DNA of 64,000 nt, from NCBI RefSeq assembly GCF_016908635.1, contig NZ_JAFBEG010000007.1, forward strand, positions 1 to 64,000, in the 5' to 3' direction. Positions 7,734 to 16,513 of this stretch are shown piece by piece. Origin of the DNA: Sporohalobacter salinus (lineage in GTDB: Bacteria > Bacillota > Halanaerobiia > Halobacteroidales > Acetohalobiaceae). A program made the translations under genes and the position numbers. A model generated the notes under the pieces. It had not been told where the DNA came from. It saw only the letters and a program-made list of their open reading frames with translations, and searched no databases. The stretch's first letter is position 1. Every line of letters starts with the position of its first letter.

Positions 7734-10086
7734 TTTGCTGGTGGTCTTTTTAATGATTCCTCAACAGGTTGAGGGTTGTACTCATAGCATGTCTGAATAC
7801 ATAACGGAGCATGATTTGTTACCTACAGATATAACTTTTGTTTTGTCCAATGTAGGGTATGATCCTTTTTTGGAAAAGTATTTTTATGTAACTGCTGATA
7901 TGTATAAAGAAGATGAACCGCCAGGTCCTCCTGAGATAGATACAGTTTTGGCTGATATGTTTATTAAGGATGAAGATGAATTGAAAGATTATAGACCTAT
8001 GACTGATAAAGAAGTTAACTTAAAAGAATGGCAGGAATTTATTGGAGTTGATTTATTTAAAGAGGATATTAGTTTGGTAATTTATTCAACTCCTCTATCT
8101 ACGCTAAAGTCTTTGTCACACTCTTTACAGCAACATTCCAAATCTGTTGATGAAATACCTGGTTCCTATAATAAGTTTTTGCGCTATATTTATAACAATA
8201 ATTTATTTAGTGTACTAGAATATATTATTTATGCCAAAAAATGCGAGCCAATAGCTACTTATCAGCCGCCTCGTTGGGGAGAAGAACAAAATAAAAATCC
8301 ACGTGATCCTAAGAAGATAAAGCAGCTAATTGAACAAGGATTTGAGCAATATAAAACTACTGAGGATGATTTTTTAAAATTACGGTATGGTTATCAAATT
8401 GTGCGTTTAGCAAATTATAGTGATAAATATGAGGCTTGTATTAATTATTATAATCAATTAATTGGCAATTTGAATGTGAATAGTGTTTATAGGTATCACG
8501 CTTTGCGTCATAAAACAGGTGCTTTATTAAAAAGTGGACAGACTGCTAAATATTTATTATTAACTTCTTTAATTTTTGATCAATGTCCTCAATTAATGAA
8601 TAGAGCGCGAAAAGATTTTTTTGTACCTCGTCCAGAAGAATGGAAGGGAACGCTTAAACAAACTAATAGTGATCACCGTAAAGCTACTTTGTGGTTATTG
8701 AGAGCTATAGAAACAGCACCTCGAATTAATTTAAAAACTTTAAAAAAGCTATATCAATTAGAACCTAACAGCTCAAGACTAGAATTTTTATTACTTTTTC
8801 AATTAAATACAATTGAAAAGGAATTATTAACCTCTGAATTTTTCTTTGCTACTGATCAACCTAATCAATCTGCTGTGGAGTATATAAAAGATTTAAATAC
8901 TTTTGTAACTGATGTAGATACTAGTAGAGTTAGAAGACCTGAAGTGTGGTATTTAACAGCGGGATATTTAAATATTTTATTACATAAATTTGATAAAGCT
9001 AATAATTATTTGCAGCAGGCTGAAAAAGTGGCGGGAGATGAGCTAATAGAAAAGCAGATTGATTTATTATATAATTTATCTGCTTTAGTCCAAACTGAAG
9101 TTGTATCTTCTAAATTAGAAAATGATGTTGTATCATCTTTAACTTGGCTAAATTCTTTAGAAGAAAGATACAATCATACTATGGTTTATCGATCTATATT
9201 AATTTTGTTGGCTCAGAAATATTTTGAAGAAGGGAAAGTAGCTAAAGGATATTGTTTAATTGATCGGACAGGTTATTCTAATTTAGCACGTGAATTTTTA
9301 GTCGATTACTGCAGTCATAATGATTTAAAAAATATTATTAGTTTTTTAGAAAAACCTAATAAAAATAGATTTGAAAAATTTATTACTACAGATTTAAATT
9401 ATTCTCTTGATTATATGTATTATGCTAATGGAAGTAAATATTTAAACGAAGGCAAATTTGAACAAGCATTGAAGAATTTAAAGGAAAGTACTATTAATTC
9501 TAAAAATTCTATTCATACTAGTTTTAAGACTAATTATTATGATAGTCAAACAGGTCTTTATGATTATTCTGATGGTGGATTTAAGGCATATAATAAATAT
9601 TCTTTCACCAAAGAAGTATATCAGTTGAGGAAGAAAGCTCAAGAAAATCCTGATCAAGCAGGGAGATATTATTATCAAATTGCTAATGGTTATTTTCATA
9701 GCCCAGATTGGTGGTATTATTATGGGGGAAATGATATTTTAATGTATTCTAAAGATAATCCTAAATATCCTTTTTATGTAGAAGAAATTATGAATAAAGT
9801 TAGAGATTTTGATTCATGGTATAGTGTATATAATCCAACTCGAACAATTGCCTGGAAATACTATGATAAAGCTATGAGAAAAACGGAAGATAAAGAATTA
9901 GCTGCTAAATGTTGTTTTTTAGCTGCTGCAGCTCAAACAGAATTTTCTGGTTATGATAGCTTTGAACCGCAAAAGAAGAATAGAGAATATTATTATCGAA
10001 TGCTAAATGAAAAATATTCAGATACTAAATTTTATCAGGAAGTAATTAAAGAATGTACTACTTTAAATGAATTTTTAAACAATTAA
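7696..10086 (+). CDS. Secreted helical-repeat protein paired with DUF3142
   Basis: 796 residues from the ATG at 7696, which lies 7 bases after AAGGAGG; a TTG six bases upstream is too close to that site. A signal peptide (about 1-27) ends near VEGC, followed by a Cys that could be a lipobox. The first 170 residues are acidic and unrecognised. From about 215 the chain is alpha-helical with TPR-like spacing (LRYGYQIVRLANYSDKYEAC, later EVWYLTAGYLNILLHKFDKA). The last 200 residues are unusually rich in Tyr and Trp. Similar long exported proteins are known beside DUF3142 genes. Function is unknown; a partner or scaffold for the DUF3142 lipoprotein is inferred from overlap and shared export. Confidence 0.6.
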   Translation: MNNYKKSFLLLISLLVVFLMIPQQVEGCTHSMSEYITEHDLLPTDITFVLSNVGYDPFLEKYFYVTADMYKEDEPPGPPEIDTVLADMFIKDEDELKDYRPMTDKEVNLKEWQEFIGVDLFKEDISLVIYSTPLSTLKSLSHSLQQHSKSVDEIPGSYNKFLRYIYNNNLFSVLEYIIYAKKCEPIATYQPPRWGEEQNKNPRDPKKIKQLIEQGFEQYKTTEDDFLKLRYGYQIVRLANYSDKYEACINYYNQLIGNLNVNSVYRYHALRHKTGALLKSGQTAKYLLLTSLIFDQCPQLMNRARKDFFVPRPEEWKGTLKQTNSDHRKATLWLLRAIETAPRINLKTLKKLYQLEPNSSRLEFLLLFQLNTIEKELLTSEFFFATDQPNQSAVEYIKDLNTFVTDVDTSRVRRPEVWYLTAGYLNILLHKFDKANNYLQQAEKVAGDELIEKQIDLLYNLSALVQTEVVSSKLENDVVSSLTWLNSLEERYNHTMVYRSILILLAQKYFEEGKVAKGYCLIDRTGYSNLAREFLVDYCSHNDLKNIISFLEKPNKNRFEKFITTDLNYSLDYMYYANGSKYLNEGKFEQALKNLKESTINSKNSIHTSFKTNYYDSQTGLYDYSDGGFKAYNKYSFTKEVYQLRKKAQENPDQAGRYYYQIANGYFHSPDWWYYYGGNDILMYSKDNPKYPFYVEEIMNKVRDFDSWYSVYNPTRTIAWKYYDKAMRKTEDKELAAKCCFLAAAAQTEFSGYDSFEPQKKNREYYYRMLNEKYSDTKFYQEVIKECTTLNEFLNN

Positions 10087-10103
10087 ATAGTGTATACTCA
10101 ATT

Positions 10104-10133
10104 AACGAGCCAAATCTTTTGGCTCGTTTTGTC
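10104..10133 (+). terminator. Intrinsic terminator
   Basis: ACGAGCCAAA pairs with TTTGGCTCGT, followed by TTTGTCTTATT, just after the helical-repeat gene. Confidence 0.88.
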
Positions 10134-10184
10134 TTATTATGTCTAATCTATACTTCGGTGGAAATAATTAAATAATTTTGCAGG

Positions 10185-10202
10185 ATAATCAAGCTTGATT
10201 AT
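10185..10202. promoter_or_regulatory. Perfect 18-bp palindrome upstream of the type II secretion operon
   Basis: ATAATCAAGCTTGATTAT is a perfect palindrome about 50 bases before the gspK start. It is a candidate operator for the secretion operon; no regulator is identified. Confidence 0.35.
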
Positions 10203-10253
10203 AGAAAACGCTAAAAAGAGTAGAACTGTATTTTTAAAATTGGGGTAATTGAT

Positions 10254-11390
10254 ATGAAAAGACAAGAAGATGCATATGCATTAATAGTTGTACTGTGGTC
10301 TATTTTAATTTTGACTATTATTTTTGTTAATTTAATTGATGAGGCAAAATTAAATAATTTATTAGTGAGAAATAATATTGCAAATAAAGAATTGCATCAA
10401 GCGGCAGTTAATGGAGTGCAAAAGGGGATTAATGACTTAGAAAATGATAAGACTGTGAGTGATACTAGCAAGGACGAGTGGGTTGAGACTAAAAGGTATG
10501 AAATGTCTAAAGATCTAACTTGTCAAGTAGAGATAAGTGATATAGGTAGTAAATTAAATATTAATTATAGTTCAGAAAAATTACTTAGAGGATTACAAGA
10601 AGAGTTTGAATGGAAAAAGATAAAGTGGGACAAGTTAGCTGATAGACTTGCTTGGGAGCAAGAATTATCTTCAGCTGATAGAGAAGAAAAAATAGGCTTA
10701 GTAGCTAATTTGAAAATGTTTAAATCAGAGTTTGAGTCTAAAAAAGATTATCAGCTATTTAAAGAGTTATTTACTACATATGGTCAATTTAATATTAATG
10801 TTCATAACGGTGAATCTTTAAGGAAATTATTATATTTTTTAAAAGAAAAGTCTGATTTATATCAATTAAATCAAAAAAGAATTGCGAATGTTGTTAAAGC
10901 TTTGGATAAACAAGGTAATTCAGGTTCAAAAAAGGTGAATGGAGCTGATGATAATTTAGACCTAGTTAAAAATTTTTTAGAACAAGCATTTCCTACGCGA
11001 TCTACACTTCGTAAAAAAATAAAACCTTATTTAACTGTCAATTCGAGAATTAATATTAATTTTGTAAATCAGAAGGTATTGCAGGTATTATTAAAAAAAA
11101 TAGCTAAGGATGGATCTTCTGGGAAATATAAAAAAACTGCTCAAAAAATTGTAGATTATTGTGCTGATAATAAAGTAGAAAAATTATCTAAATTAAATAC
11201 TATTGGAGTAGGATTGATTGCTAAAGAGTTAGAAGATTATGTTGCTACTCATTCTACTTATTTATTAATCGAGGCAACTGCTTTTAATAATGTTACTCAA
11301 CAGGAGAAAAAAGTGAAAGTAGTAGTAAAAAAGATTATAAAAGATAAAGACGAATTTAAATTGCAAGTTATAGATTGGTGGGAGAATTAG
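10254..11390 (+). CDS. gspK: Type II secretion minor pseudopilin GspK
   Basis: 378 residues. A short basic leader is followed by the hydrophobic N-terminal helix ALIVVLWSILILTIIFV typical of pseudopilins. A large periplasmic part carries helix-hairpin-helix-like stretches (for example NINFVNQKVLQVLLKKIAK and KLSKLNTIGVG), characteristic of the GspK family (T2SSK). GspK caps the pseudopilus tip together with GspI and GspJ. The usual Glu5 of the mature helix is not obvious, as expected for GspK. It is the first gene of the operon, with ATG behind GGGG. Placing K first and D last is unusual compared with proteobacterial C-to-O operons. Confidence 0.8.
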   Translation: MKRQEDAYALIVVLWSILILTIIFVNLIDEAKLNNLLVRNNIANKELHQAAVNGVQKGINDLENDKTVSDTSKDEWVETKRYEMSKDLTCQVEISDIGSKLNINYSSEKLLRGLQEEFEWKKIKWDKLADRLAWEQELSSADREEKIGLVANLKMFKSEFESKKDYQLFKELFTTYGQFNINVHNGESLRKLLYFLKEKSDLYQLNQKRIANVVKALDKQGNSGSKKVNGADDNLDLVKNFLEQAFPTRSTLRKKIKPYLTVNSRININFVNQKVLQVLLKKIAKDGSSGKYKKTAQKIVDYCADNKVEKLSKLNTIGVGLIAKELEDYVATHSTYLLIEATAFNNVTQQEKKVKVVVKKIIKDKDEFKLQVIDWWEN

Positions 11391-11411
11391 TGGGAGTAAG
11401 GAGGGAACAAG

Positions 11412-11942
11412 TTGTCTCTAAAATTGATTAAGTTATTACAGTTAGTTTTGCTTGTCTGTTTGTTATTTAGTTTATACCAAGGGAGCACTTTAGGATATCG
11501 GTTGTTAATTAAAGATGCAGCAGTTGATACTGTGGATTTTAATCTTAAAGAAATAGAAAAAGAACTAGCCAATATTTCAGTAGAGGAAAGTAATCATCAA
11601 TTTGTTGTTAGAAAAAATAATTGGCAGCAAATTGAAACTGATAAATTATTTCCAATTAAGAAACAGGTTAAGCATAAGACTAAGAAGCAGAAAGTACAAC
11701 CTCAAACTACCAAAAATTTTAAAGCAGAAGAACCGTTTGTTTTAGTAGCTACTTCGGTATTTACAGAACAGGGAGTTAATAAAGCTGTTGTAGCTGCCAA
11801 AGATGGGGAAGAAACATACATAGTACAGGCAGGTCAAAAAATAAATGGATATCAAATAACGGAAATTAAAGCTAATAAGTTGCTGTTAGAAATTAATGGT
11901 CGTTCTATCACGCTAAACCTTGGGGGAGATAAGGAGCGGTAA
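11412..11942 (+). CDS. gspC: GspC/PilP-like inner-membrane clamp protein
   Basis: 176 residues, TTG start behind GGAGGG. A single N-terminal membrane helix (about 8-22) is followed by a basic, Lys/Gln-rich linker (about 70-95). A C-terminal beta domain follows (about 105-172: FVLVATSVFTEQGVNKAVVA, YIVQAGQKINGYQITEI, LEINGRSITLNLGG), matching the homology region of GspC or the PilP fold. In type II secretion this domain touches the N-terminal domain of the secretin and links inner-membrane platform to outer-membrane channel. Sequence is divergent, so the symbol rests on fold pattern and operon position. Confidence 0.65.
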   Translation: MSLKLIKLLQLVLLVCLLFSLYQGSTLGYRLLIKDAAVDTVDFNLKEIEKELANISVEESNHQFVVRKNNWQQIETDKLFPIKKQVKHKTKKQKVQPQTTKNFKAEEPFVLVATSVFTEQGVNKAVVAAKDGEETYIVQAGQKINGYQITEIKANKLLLEINGRSITLNLGGDKER

Positions 11943-11943
11943 A

Positions 11944-13458
11944 ATGACTGATTATGAAATAGATACTGAATTGTTAAATGATTTTTCGCGTGAATTTTTA
12001 CGAGAGCATTGTTTGCTGCCTATAGAACAAACAGAAAAAGAAATTCAATTTATAACTTCTGAATCGCTGTCATTATCGGTCACAGATGATTTGAGAACTT
12101 ATTGTAATCGAAAAATTAAAATTAAATTACTAGATGATGAATTAATTAGCGAATTGATAAATGAGTATTTAGGAGCTCCTGTGGATACTGTAGAGGGGAT
12201 GATGGATGATTTAAACTCTTTTGAGCTAGACCAGTATTCTGATTTTGAGTTGGATAATAATGTAGAGGATTTAGAAGATTTGGCTCAAGAAGCGCCGATT
12301 ATTCGTTTAGTAAATGTAATTATTACGAATGGCCTAAAACAGGGTGCTAGTGATATTCATATTGAGCCTTTTGAAGACGATATTCGGATTAGGTATCGTA
12401 TTGATGGAGTATTGTATGAGACTGAATCTCCGCCGAAAAATGTTTTACCGGCGATTATTACGCGAATTAAAATCATGGCTGATTTAGATATTGCTGAGCG
12501 AAGGTTGGCTCAAGAGGGTAGAATTAGGATTAAGGTATTAGGTAGGCAGTTAGATATTCGGGTGTCTATTACGCCTACTTTAGAAGGGGAAAGTGCTGTT
12601 TTGAGATTGTTAGATAGAGCTGAGGTATTGTTAAATCTTGATAATTTAGGGTTTGATGAGCAAATCTTAGATAGATATTTAACGGCAGTAGAACAGCCTA
12701 ATGGGATTTTGTTAGTGACTGGACCGACAGGAAGTGGAAAAACAACTACTTTATATGCTACTTTAAATTATTTGAGATCTACAGATAAAAAGATTATTAC
12801 GATTGAAGATCCTGTGGAGTACCAATTAGATGGGATTAATCAAATTCAAGTGAAACCTGAAATAGATTTTACTTTTGCTGAAGGTCTGCGGTCAATTTTG
12901 CGTCAAGATCCAGATATAATTATGGTGGGAGAAATAAGAGATTTAGAGACGGCAGAAATTGCTATTCAAGCTGCTTTAACTGGACATTTAGTCTTGGCTA
13001 CGCTGCATACCAATGATGCAGCGGGAGCAATTAATAGATTGTTAGATATGGGAGTTGAAAATTATTTATTGGCGTCTACGCTGAATGGAGTATTGGCTCA
13101 AAGATTGGTGAGGCGCTTATGTTCTGAATGTAAGGAAAGTTATCAACCTGATGAAAGTCAGTTAGAAATCCTAAATAAGCAGGTAGATGATTTAGATCAA
13201 GCTTATCAAGTAGTAGGTTGTGAAGAGTGTAATGATATTGGATTTGCAGGGCGAATAGGAATTTATGAACTAATTACAGCAGATCAGGATATTAAATCAG
13301 CTATTAGTGGGGGACAAAGAGTAGAAGATATTAGAAAATTAGCTAGAAATAAAGGGATGGATAGTTTATTTGCTTCTGGTTGGGAAAAATTAAAATCAGG
13401 AATAACAACTATTGATGAAATTATTAGAGTAACTAGGAATAATGATAGGGGGAGTTAA
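11944..13458 (+). CDS. gspE: Type II secretion ATPase GspE
   Basis: 504 residues from ATG at 11944, behind AAGGAGCGG and 1 base after the gspC stop. The N-terminal GspE_N domain (about 10-75) is followed by the ATPase core. Walker A is GPTGSGKTTT at about residue 260; Asp-box residues lie in SDIHIEPFEDD and Walker B in DPDIIMVGEIRD; a His box follows in LATLHTND. A four-cysteine zinc element is present (CSEC near 393 and CEEC near 426). GspE is the cytoplasmic hexameric motor that drives pseudopilus assembly. It is complete and has all catalytic motifs. Confidence 0.95.
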   Translation: MTDYEIDTELLNDFSREFLREHCLLPIEQTEKEIQFITSESLSLSVTDDLRTYCNRKIKIKLLDDELISELINEYLGAPVDTVEGMMDDLNSFELDQYSDFELDNNVEDLEDLAQEAPIIRLVNVIITNGLKQGASDIHIEPFEDDIRIRYRIDGVLYETESPPKNVLPAIITRIKIMADLDIAERRLAQEGRIRIKVLGRQLDIRVSITPTLEGESAVLRLLDRAEVLLNLDNLGFDEQILDRYLTAVEQPNGILLVTGPTGSGKTTTLYATLNYLRSTDKKIITIEDPVEYQLDGINQIQVKPEIDFTFAEGLRSILRQDPDIIMVGEIRDLETAEIAIQAALTGHLVLATLHTNDAAGAINRLLDMGVENYLLASTLNGVLAQRLVRRLCSECKESYQPDESQLEILNKQVDDLDQAYQVVGCEECNDIGFAGRIGIYELITADQDIKSAISGGQRVEDIRKLARNKGMDSLFASGWEKLKSGITTIDEIIRVTRNNDRGS

Positions 13459-13460
13459 AA

Positions 13461-14675
13461 ATGGCCCAGTTTGATTATCAAGCGCTTGATAATCAAGGTC
13501 AAACTGTGAATGGAGTTATTGAGGGCCGAAATTTGCGGGAAGCAAAAAATAAATTGCAGAGTAGAGACTTACATGTTTTTGAGATTGATAAACAAGAGTC
13601 TCAGGAAGAAGATAACAATAGCTTTTCAGGACAGCTTAATTTATTCAATAATGATAATTTGATTTCTTTTACTAAACAGTTAGCTAATTTATTAGGGGCT
13701 GGGATTCAATTAGGAGAAGCTTTACAAATTATTAGTAACTTAATGTCTGGCACAGAGTTTAGTAAGGTAGTAACTGATATTTATAAATCAATCAAAGGAG
13801 GGCAGAGTTTTGCTGAAGCTCTTCAAGAACATCCTCAGCATTTTTCAGCTTCTTATTGTGGGATGATTAAAGCAGGAGAAGAAGGAGGATTTTTAGATTT
13901 AACTTGTCAGCGTTTGAGTCAAAATTTAGAGAGCAGCAAAAAATTAAAGTCTTTTATTATAACTAGTTTAATTTATCCTTTTGTGTTGGTGGTTGTGACT
14001 ATTTTAGCTGTGATTATAATGTTGACTTATGTATTACCCAAGTTTGTTTCGATTTATGAGAACTATGGAAATAACTTACCGTATTTGACTAAAATTTTAC
14101 TTGATATAAGTCAATTTATTTCTCACTATGGTTTGCTTATTTTATTAGGGATAGGAATAATTGTTATTGGTAGTTATTTTTATTATCAAACCAATGCTGG
14201 AAAGAAAAAAGTTGACAATTGGATTTTGGAATTACCTGTTATAGGAGAATTGATTTCTATAGTTAGCATTGCTAAAATTGCCCGTAATTTAGGGACAATG
14301 CTAGAAAGCGGCGTCCCTTTATTGAAGGGATTAAAATTTAGTCAGCATGTGACTAATAATATAATTATTAAAGAAGCGTTGCAGAAATCAGCTACTCGAG
14401 TAAAAAAAGGAGGTAATTTAGCTGATGCATTAGAGAAAAATAATATTTTCCCTGCAGTGGCAGTTCAAATGATGGGAGTTGGCGAAAGAACTGGTAAATT
14501 ATCTGAAATGTTGTTGCAATTAGCAGATAACTTTGAAGAAAATTATAAGGAAACTTTAGAAAAATTAATGAAAATTTTTGAGCCAGTTATAATTTTAGTT
14601 ATGGGGTTAATTATTGGTGTTATAGTGGTAGCTATGTTAATGCCGATACTTGGTATGAATACTATTTCATTATAG
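13461..14675 (+). CDS. gspF: Type II secretion platform protein GspF
   Basis: 404 residues, two tandem T2SSF cytoplasmic domains (about 70-190 and 270-385) and three membrane helices (about 168-195, 220-242 and 373-397). The N-terminal segment FDYQALDNQGQTVNGVIEG is typical of GspF/PilC proteins. The protein is the polytopic inner-membrane platform that couples GspE to pseudopilin assembly. The gene follows gspE by 2 bases, behind GGGGGAG. It has the family's usual length and no defects. Confidence 0.94.
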   Translation: MAQFDYQALDNQGQTVNGVIEGRNLREAKNKLQSRDLHVFEIDKQESQEEDNNSFSGQLNLFNNDNLISFTKQLANLLGAGIQLGEALQIISNLMSGTEFSKVVTDIYKSIKGGQSFAEALQEHPQHFSASYCGMIKAGEEGGFLDLTCQRLSQNLESSKKLKSFIITSLIYPFVLVVVTILAVIIMLTYVLPKFVSIYENYGNNLPYLTKILLDISQFISHYGLLILLGIGIIVIGSYFYYQTNAGKKKVDNWILELPVIGELISIVSIAKIARNLGTMLESGVPLLKGLKFSQHVTNNIIIKEALQKSATRVKKGGNLADALEKNNIFPAVAVQMMGVGERTGKLSEMLLQLADNFEENYKETLEKLMKIFEPVIILVMGLIIGVIVVAMLMPILGMNTISL

Positions 14676-14687
14676 GAGGAGAATATA

Positions 14688-15125
14688 ATGCAGAACAGGA
14701 TAAAGGGTCAACAGGGATTTACTTTAATCGAAATTTTAATAGTTGTAGTAATTTTAGGTTTTTTAGCTTCGACAGTAGGTCCCCAGTTGTTTAATAAAGT
14801 TTCTCAAGCTGAAAGAACAAGTGCTGGAAATCAAATAGATGTTTTTGCAACAGCTTTGGATAGTTATAGATTGGATAATAGACATTTTCCATCTACCGAG
14901 CAGGGTTTAGAAGCTTTAATTAAAAAGCCATCTGGTTCGCCCGAAGCTAATAATTGGAATGGGCCTTATTTAGAGAAAAAAGAAATTCCTAAAGATCCGT
15001 GGGGCAATGAATATCAGTATAGGTGTCCTGGGGAACACAATAAGCACAGCTATGATTTGTGGAGTAAAGGAGCGGATAATGCTTCTGGAGGTGAAGGAGA
15101 GGCAGCTGATGTTACTAATTGGTAG
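14688..15125 (+). CDS. gspG: Major pseudopilin GspG
   Basis: 145 residues. The prepilin peptidase site QQG/FTLIEIL is followed by the hydrophobic helix, with Glu5 conserved. The C-terminal part has the GspG signature: HFPSTEQGLEALIKKP, NNWNGPYLEKKEIPKDPWG and DLWSKGADNASGGEGEAADV, where the last segment supplies calcium-binding acidic residues. It is the main building block of the pseudopilus. No prepilin peptidase gene lies in the window, so processing depends on one elsewhere. The gene overlaps the next start by 17 bases. Confidence 0.95.
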   Translation: MQNRIKGQQGFTLIEILIVVVILGFLASTVGPQLFNKVSQAERTSAGNQIDVFATALDSYRLDNRHFPSTEQGLEALIKKPSGSPEANNWNGPYLEKKEIPKDPWGNEYQYRCPGEHNKHSYDLWSKGADNASGGEGEAADVTNW

Positions 15126-15543
15126 TAATAAGGGATTTACTTTAATTGAAATATTAATAGCAGTAGTTTTGATTGGTGTAGTAGTAGGGATTACTCTGCC
15201 TAATTTTGCCGGATTGATGAAGACGATTGATTTTAAAACCACTAGCCGCAAGGTTATTAATTTATTTAATAAATTGAGTGTTAAGGCCATTACTGATGGG
15301 CAAAAACAAGAAGTTAAAATTGAAAAAAATCAATTAATATATCGCAGTCCTAGTGGGCGGAAGCAGGTTTTCGGAAAAGAAATTAGAGAAATTAAATTAA
15401 GTAAAGGAAGAACTCCTATTTGTTTTTATCCTAATGGGAGTAGTTCAGGGGCTAACTTACTATTAGTGACTAATGAAGGGCAAAAAATAGAAGTAACTAT
15501 TGACAAAATTACAGCTGAAGCTGCGGTAGTTGATAGTAAATGA
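15109..15543 (+). CDS. gspH: Minor pseudopilin GspH
   Basis: 144 residues if ATG at 15109 is used. That start lies 8 bases after GAAGGAGA and gives a very short leader MLLIGSNKG before the processing site G/FTLIEILIAVVLIG. Starts further upstream would put over 30 residues of gspG-frame overlap before the leader and are unlikely. The C-terminal half resembles the GspH domain (VKAITDGQKQEVKIEKNQL, FYPNGSSSGANLLLVTNEGQ). It is a minor pseudopilin at the tip or in the fibre. Translation is probably coupled to gspG. Confidence 0.85.
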   Translation: MLLIGSNKGFTLIEILIAVVLIGVVVGITLPNFAGLMKTIDFKTTSRKVINLFNKLSVKAITDGQKQEVKIEKNQLIYRSPSGRKQVFGKEIREIKLSKGRTPICFYPNGSSSGANLLLVTNEGQKIEVTIDKITAEAAVVDSK

Positions 15544-15890
15544 GATTTGAAAAGGGATTTACTTTATTAGAAGTTTTAATTGCAATGACAATTTTAGGGA
15601 TTAGTATTTCAATATTAGTGTCAGGTTTTTCTGAAGTGAGTGACTCAATCATTAAAGGACAAGAATATACTTATTTATCTACTTTTGCTAATAGTAAATT
15701 GAGAGAAGTAGCAATAGGATTAGAATTGTCATATAGTGGGTATGTAGATTATCAGGGACAGAGTTATCGCTGGTATATCAATACTTCTTATCCCGAGGAA
15801 AGAAATTTAGAAAAACTAGAATTAATCATTCAATCCCCCACAGGAAATCAAGTGTATTCTGTAGAGCGGTTAATCTGGGTTAAACAATAG
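15540..15890 (+). CDS. gspI: Minor pseudopilin GspI
   Basis: 116 residues. The start overlaps the gspH stop (ATGA), which implies coupled translation. Leader MRFEKG precedes the processing site and the helix FTLLEVLIAMTILGISISIL, with Glu5 present. The remainder has a small beta domain typical of GspI (a short type II minor pseudopilin). GspI is thought to start pseudopilus assembly with GspJ and GspK. Confidence 0.85.
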   Translation: MRFEKGFTLLEVLIAMTILGISISILVSGFSEVSDSIIKGQEYTYLSTFANSKLREVAIGLELSYSGYVDYQGQSYRWYINTSYPEERNLEKLELIIQSPTGNQVYSVERLIWVKQ

Positions 15891-15903
15891 GAGTAGATGT
15901 TAT

Positions 15904-16512
15904 ATGAAAGAACAGGGATTTACTTTAGTTGAGATTTTAGTAGCAGTTACGATTACAGGAATTGTGTTAGTGTCTGTATTTTCTCTGTTACAGCGAAGTT
16001 TTCAATTATGGGATACCGTAGGAGCTAATAATCATTGGGAACAGAACTTTAGAGTTTTAGAAACTGAATTGAAAAGAGATTTACATAATTTGTTTGTATC
16101 ACCTTTAGCAAAAGAAAATTTATTTGAAGGTTCTAGTCAGAAACTTGAGTTTTATAAATTGAATAATAATGGTAAGATGACTAAAATAACTTATTATTTT
16201 GATGATTATAATAATAAATTCACAAAAAAGATTAGTTATCCTAAGCAAGACAAGAAAGCTAGAACAATTGAGTTTTTCTCTCAAATGAAGATTAAAAGAG
16301 TAGAATTTCAATTTTATGATCGAGAAGCTGAGTATTTAAAATCTTATTGGTCACAGCAGGAAATAAAAAAAGAGGTTATAGAAGAAAGAGGTCCTGAGCA
16401 ATTAAAGAAGTTTCTGCCGCAGGCTGTCAAGTTAGAAATAGAATTAGAAAAAGTAAACTTACCTCCTTTAGTGATCGAAAATTTTATTGGTAGAGAATAT
16501 GGAGGGGAATAG
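15904..16512 (+). CDS. gspJ: Minor pseudopilin GspJ
   Basis: 202 residues, ATG behind AGGAG. Leader MKEQG precedes the processing site and the helix FTLVEILVAVTITGIVLVSV. The following beta-rich part (for example FRVLETELKRDLHNLFVSPL and an AVKLEIELEK strand near the end) matches the GspJ domain. It is part of the tip complex. It overlaps no annotated start once gspL is taken to begin at 16514. Confidence 0.87.
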   Translation: MKEQGFTLVEILVAVTITGIVLVSVFSLLQRSFQLWDTVGANNHWEQNFRVLETELKRDLHNLFVSPLAKENLFEGSSQKLEFYKLNNNGKMTKITYYFDDYNNKFTKKISYPKQDKKARTIEFFSQMKIKRVEFQFYDREAEYLKSYWSQQEIKKEVIEERGPEQLKKFLPQAVKLEIELEKVNLPPLVIENFIGREYGGE

Positions 16513-16513
16513 A

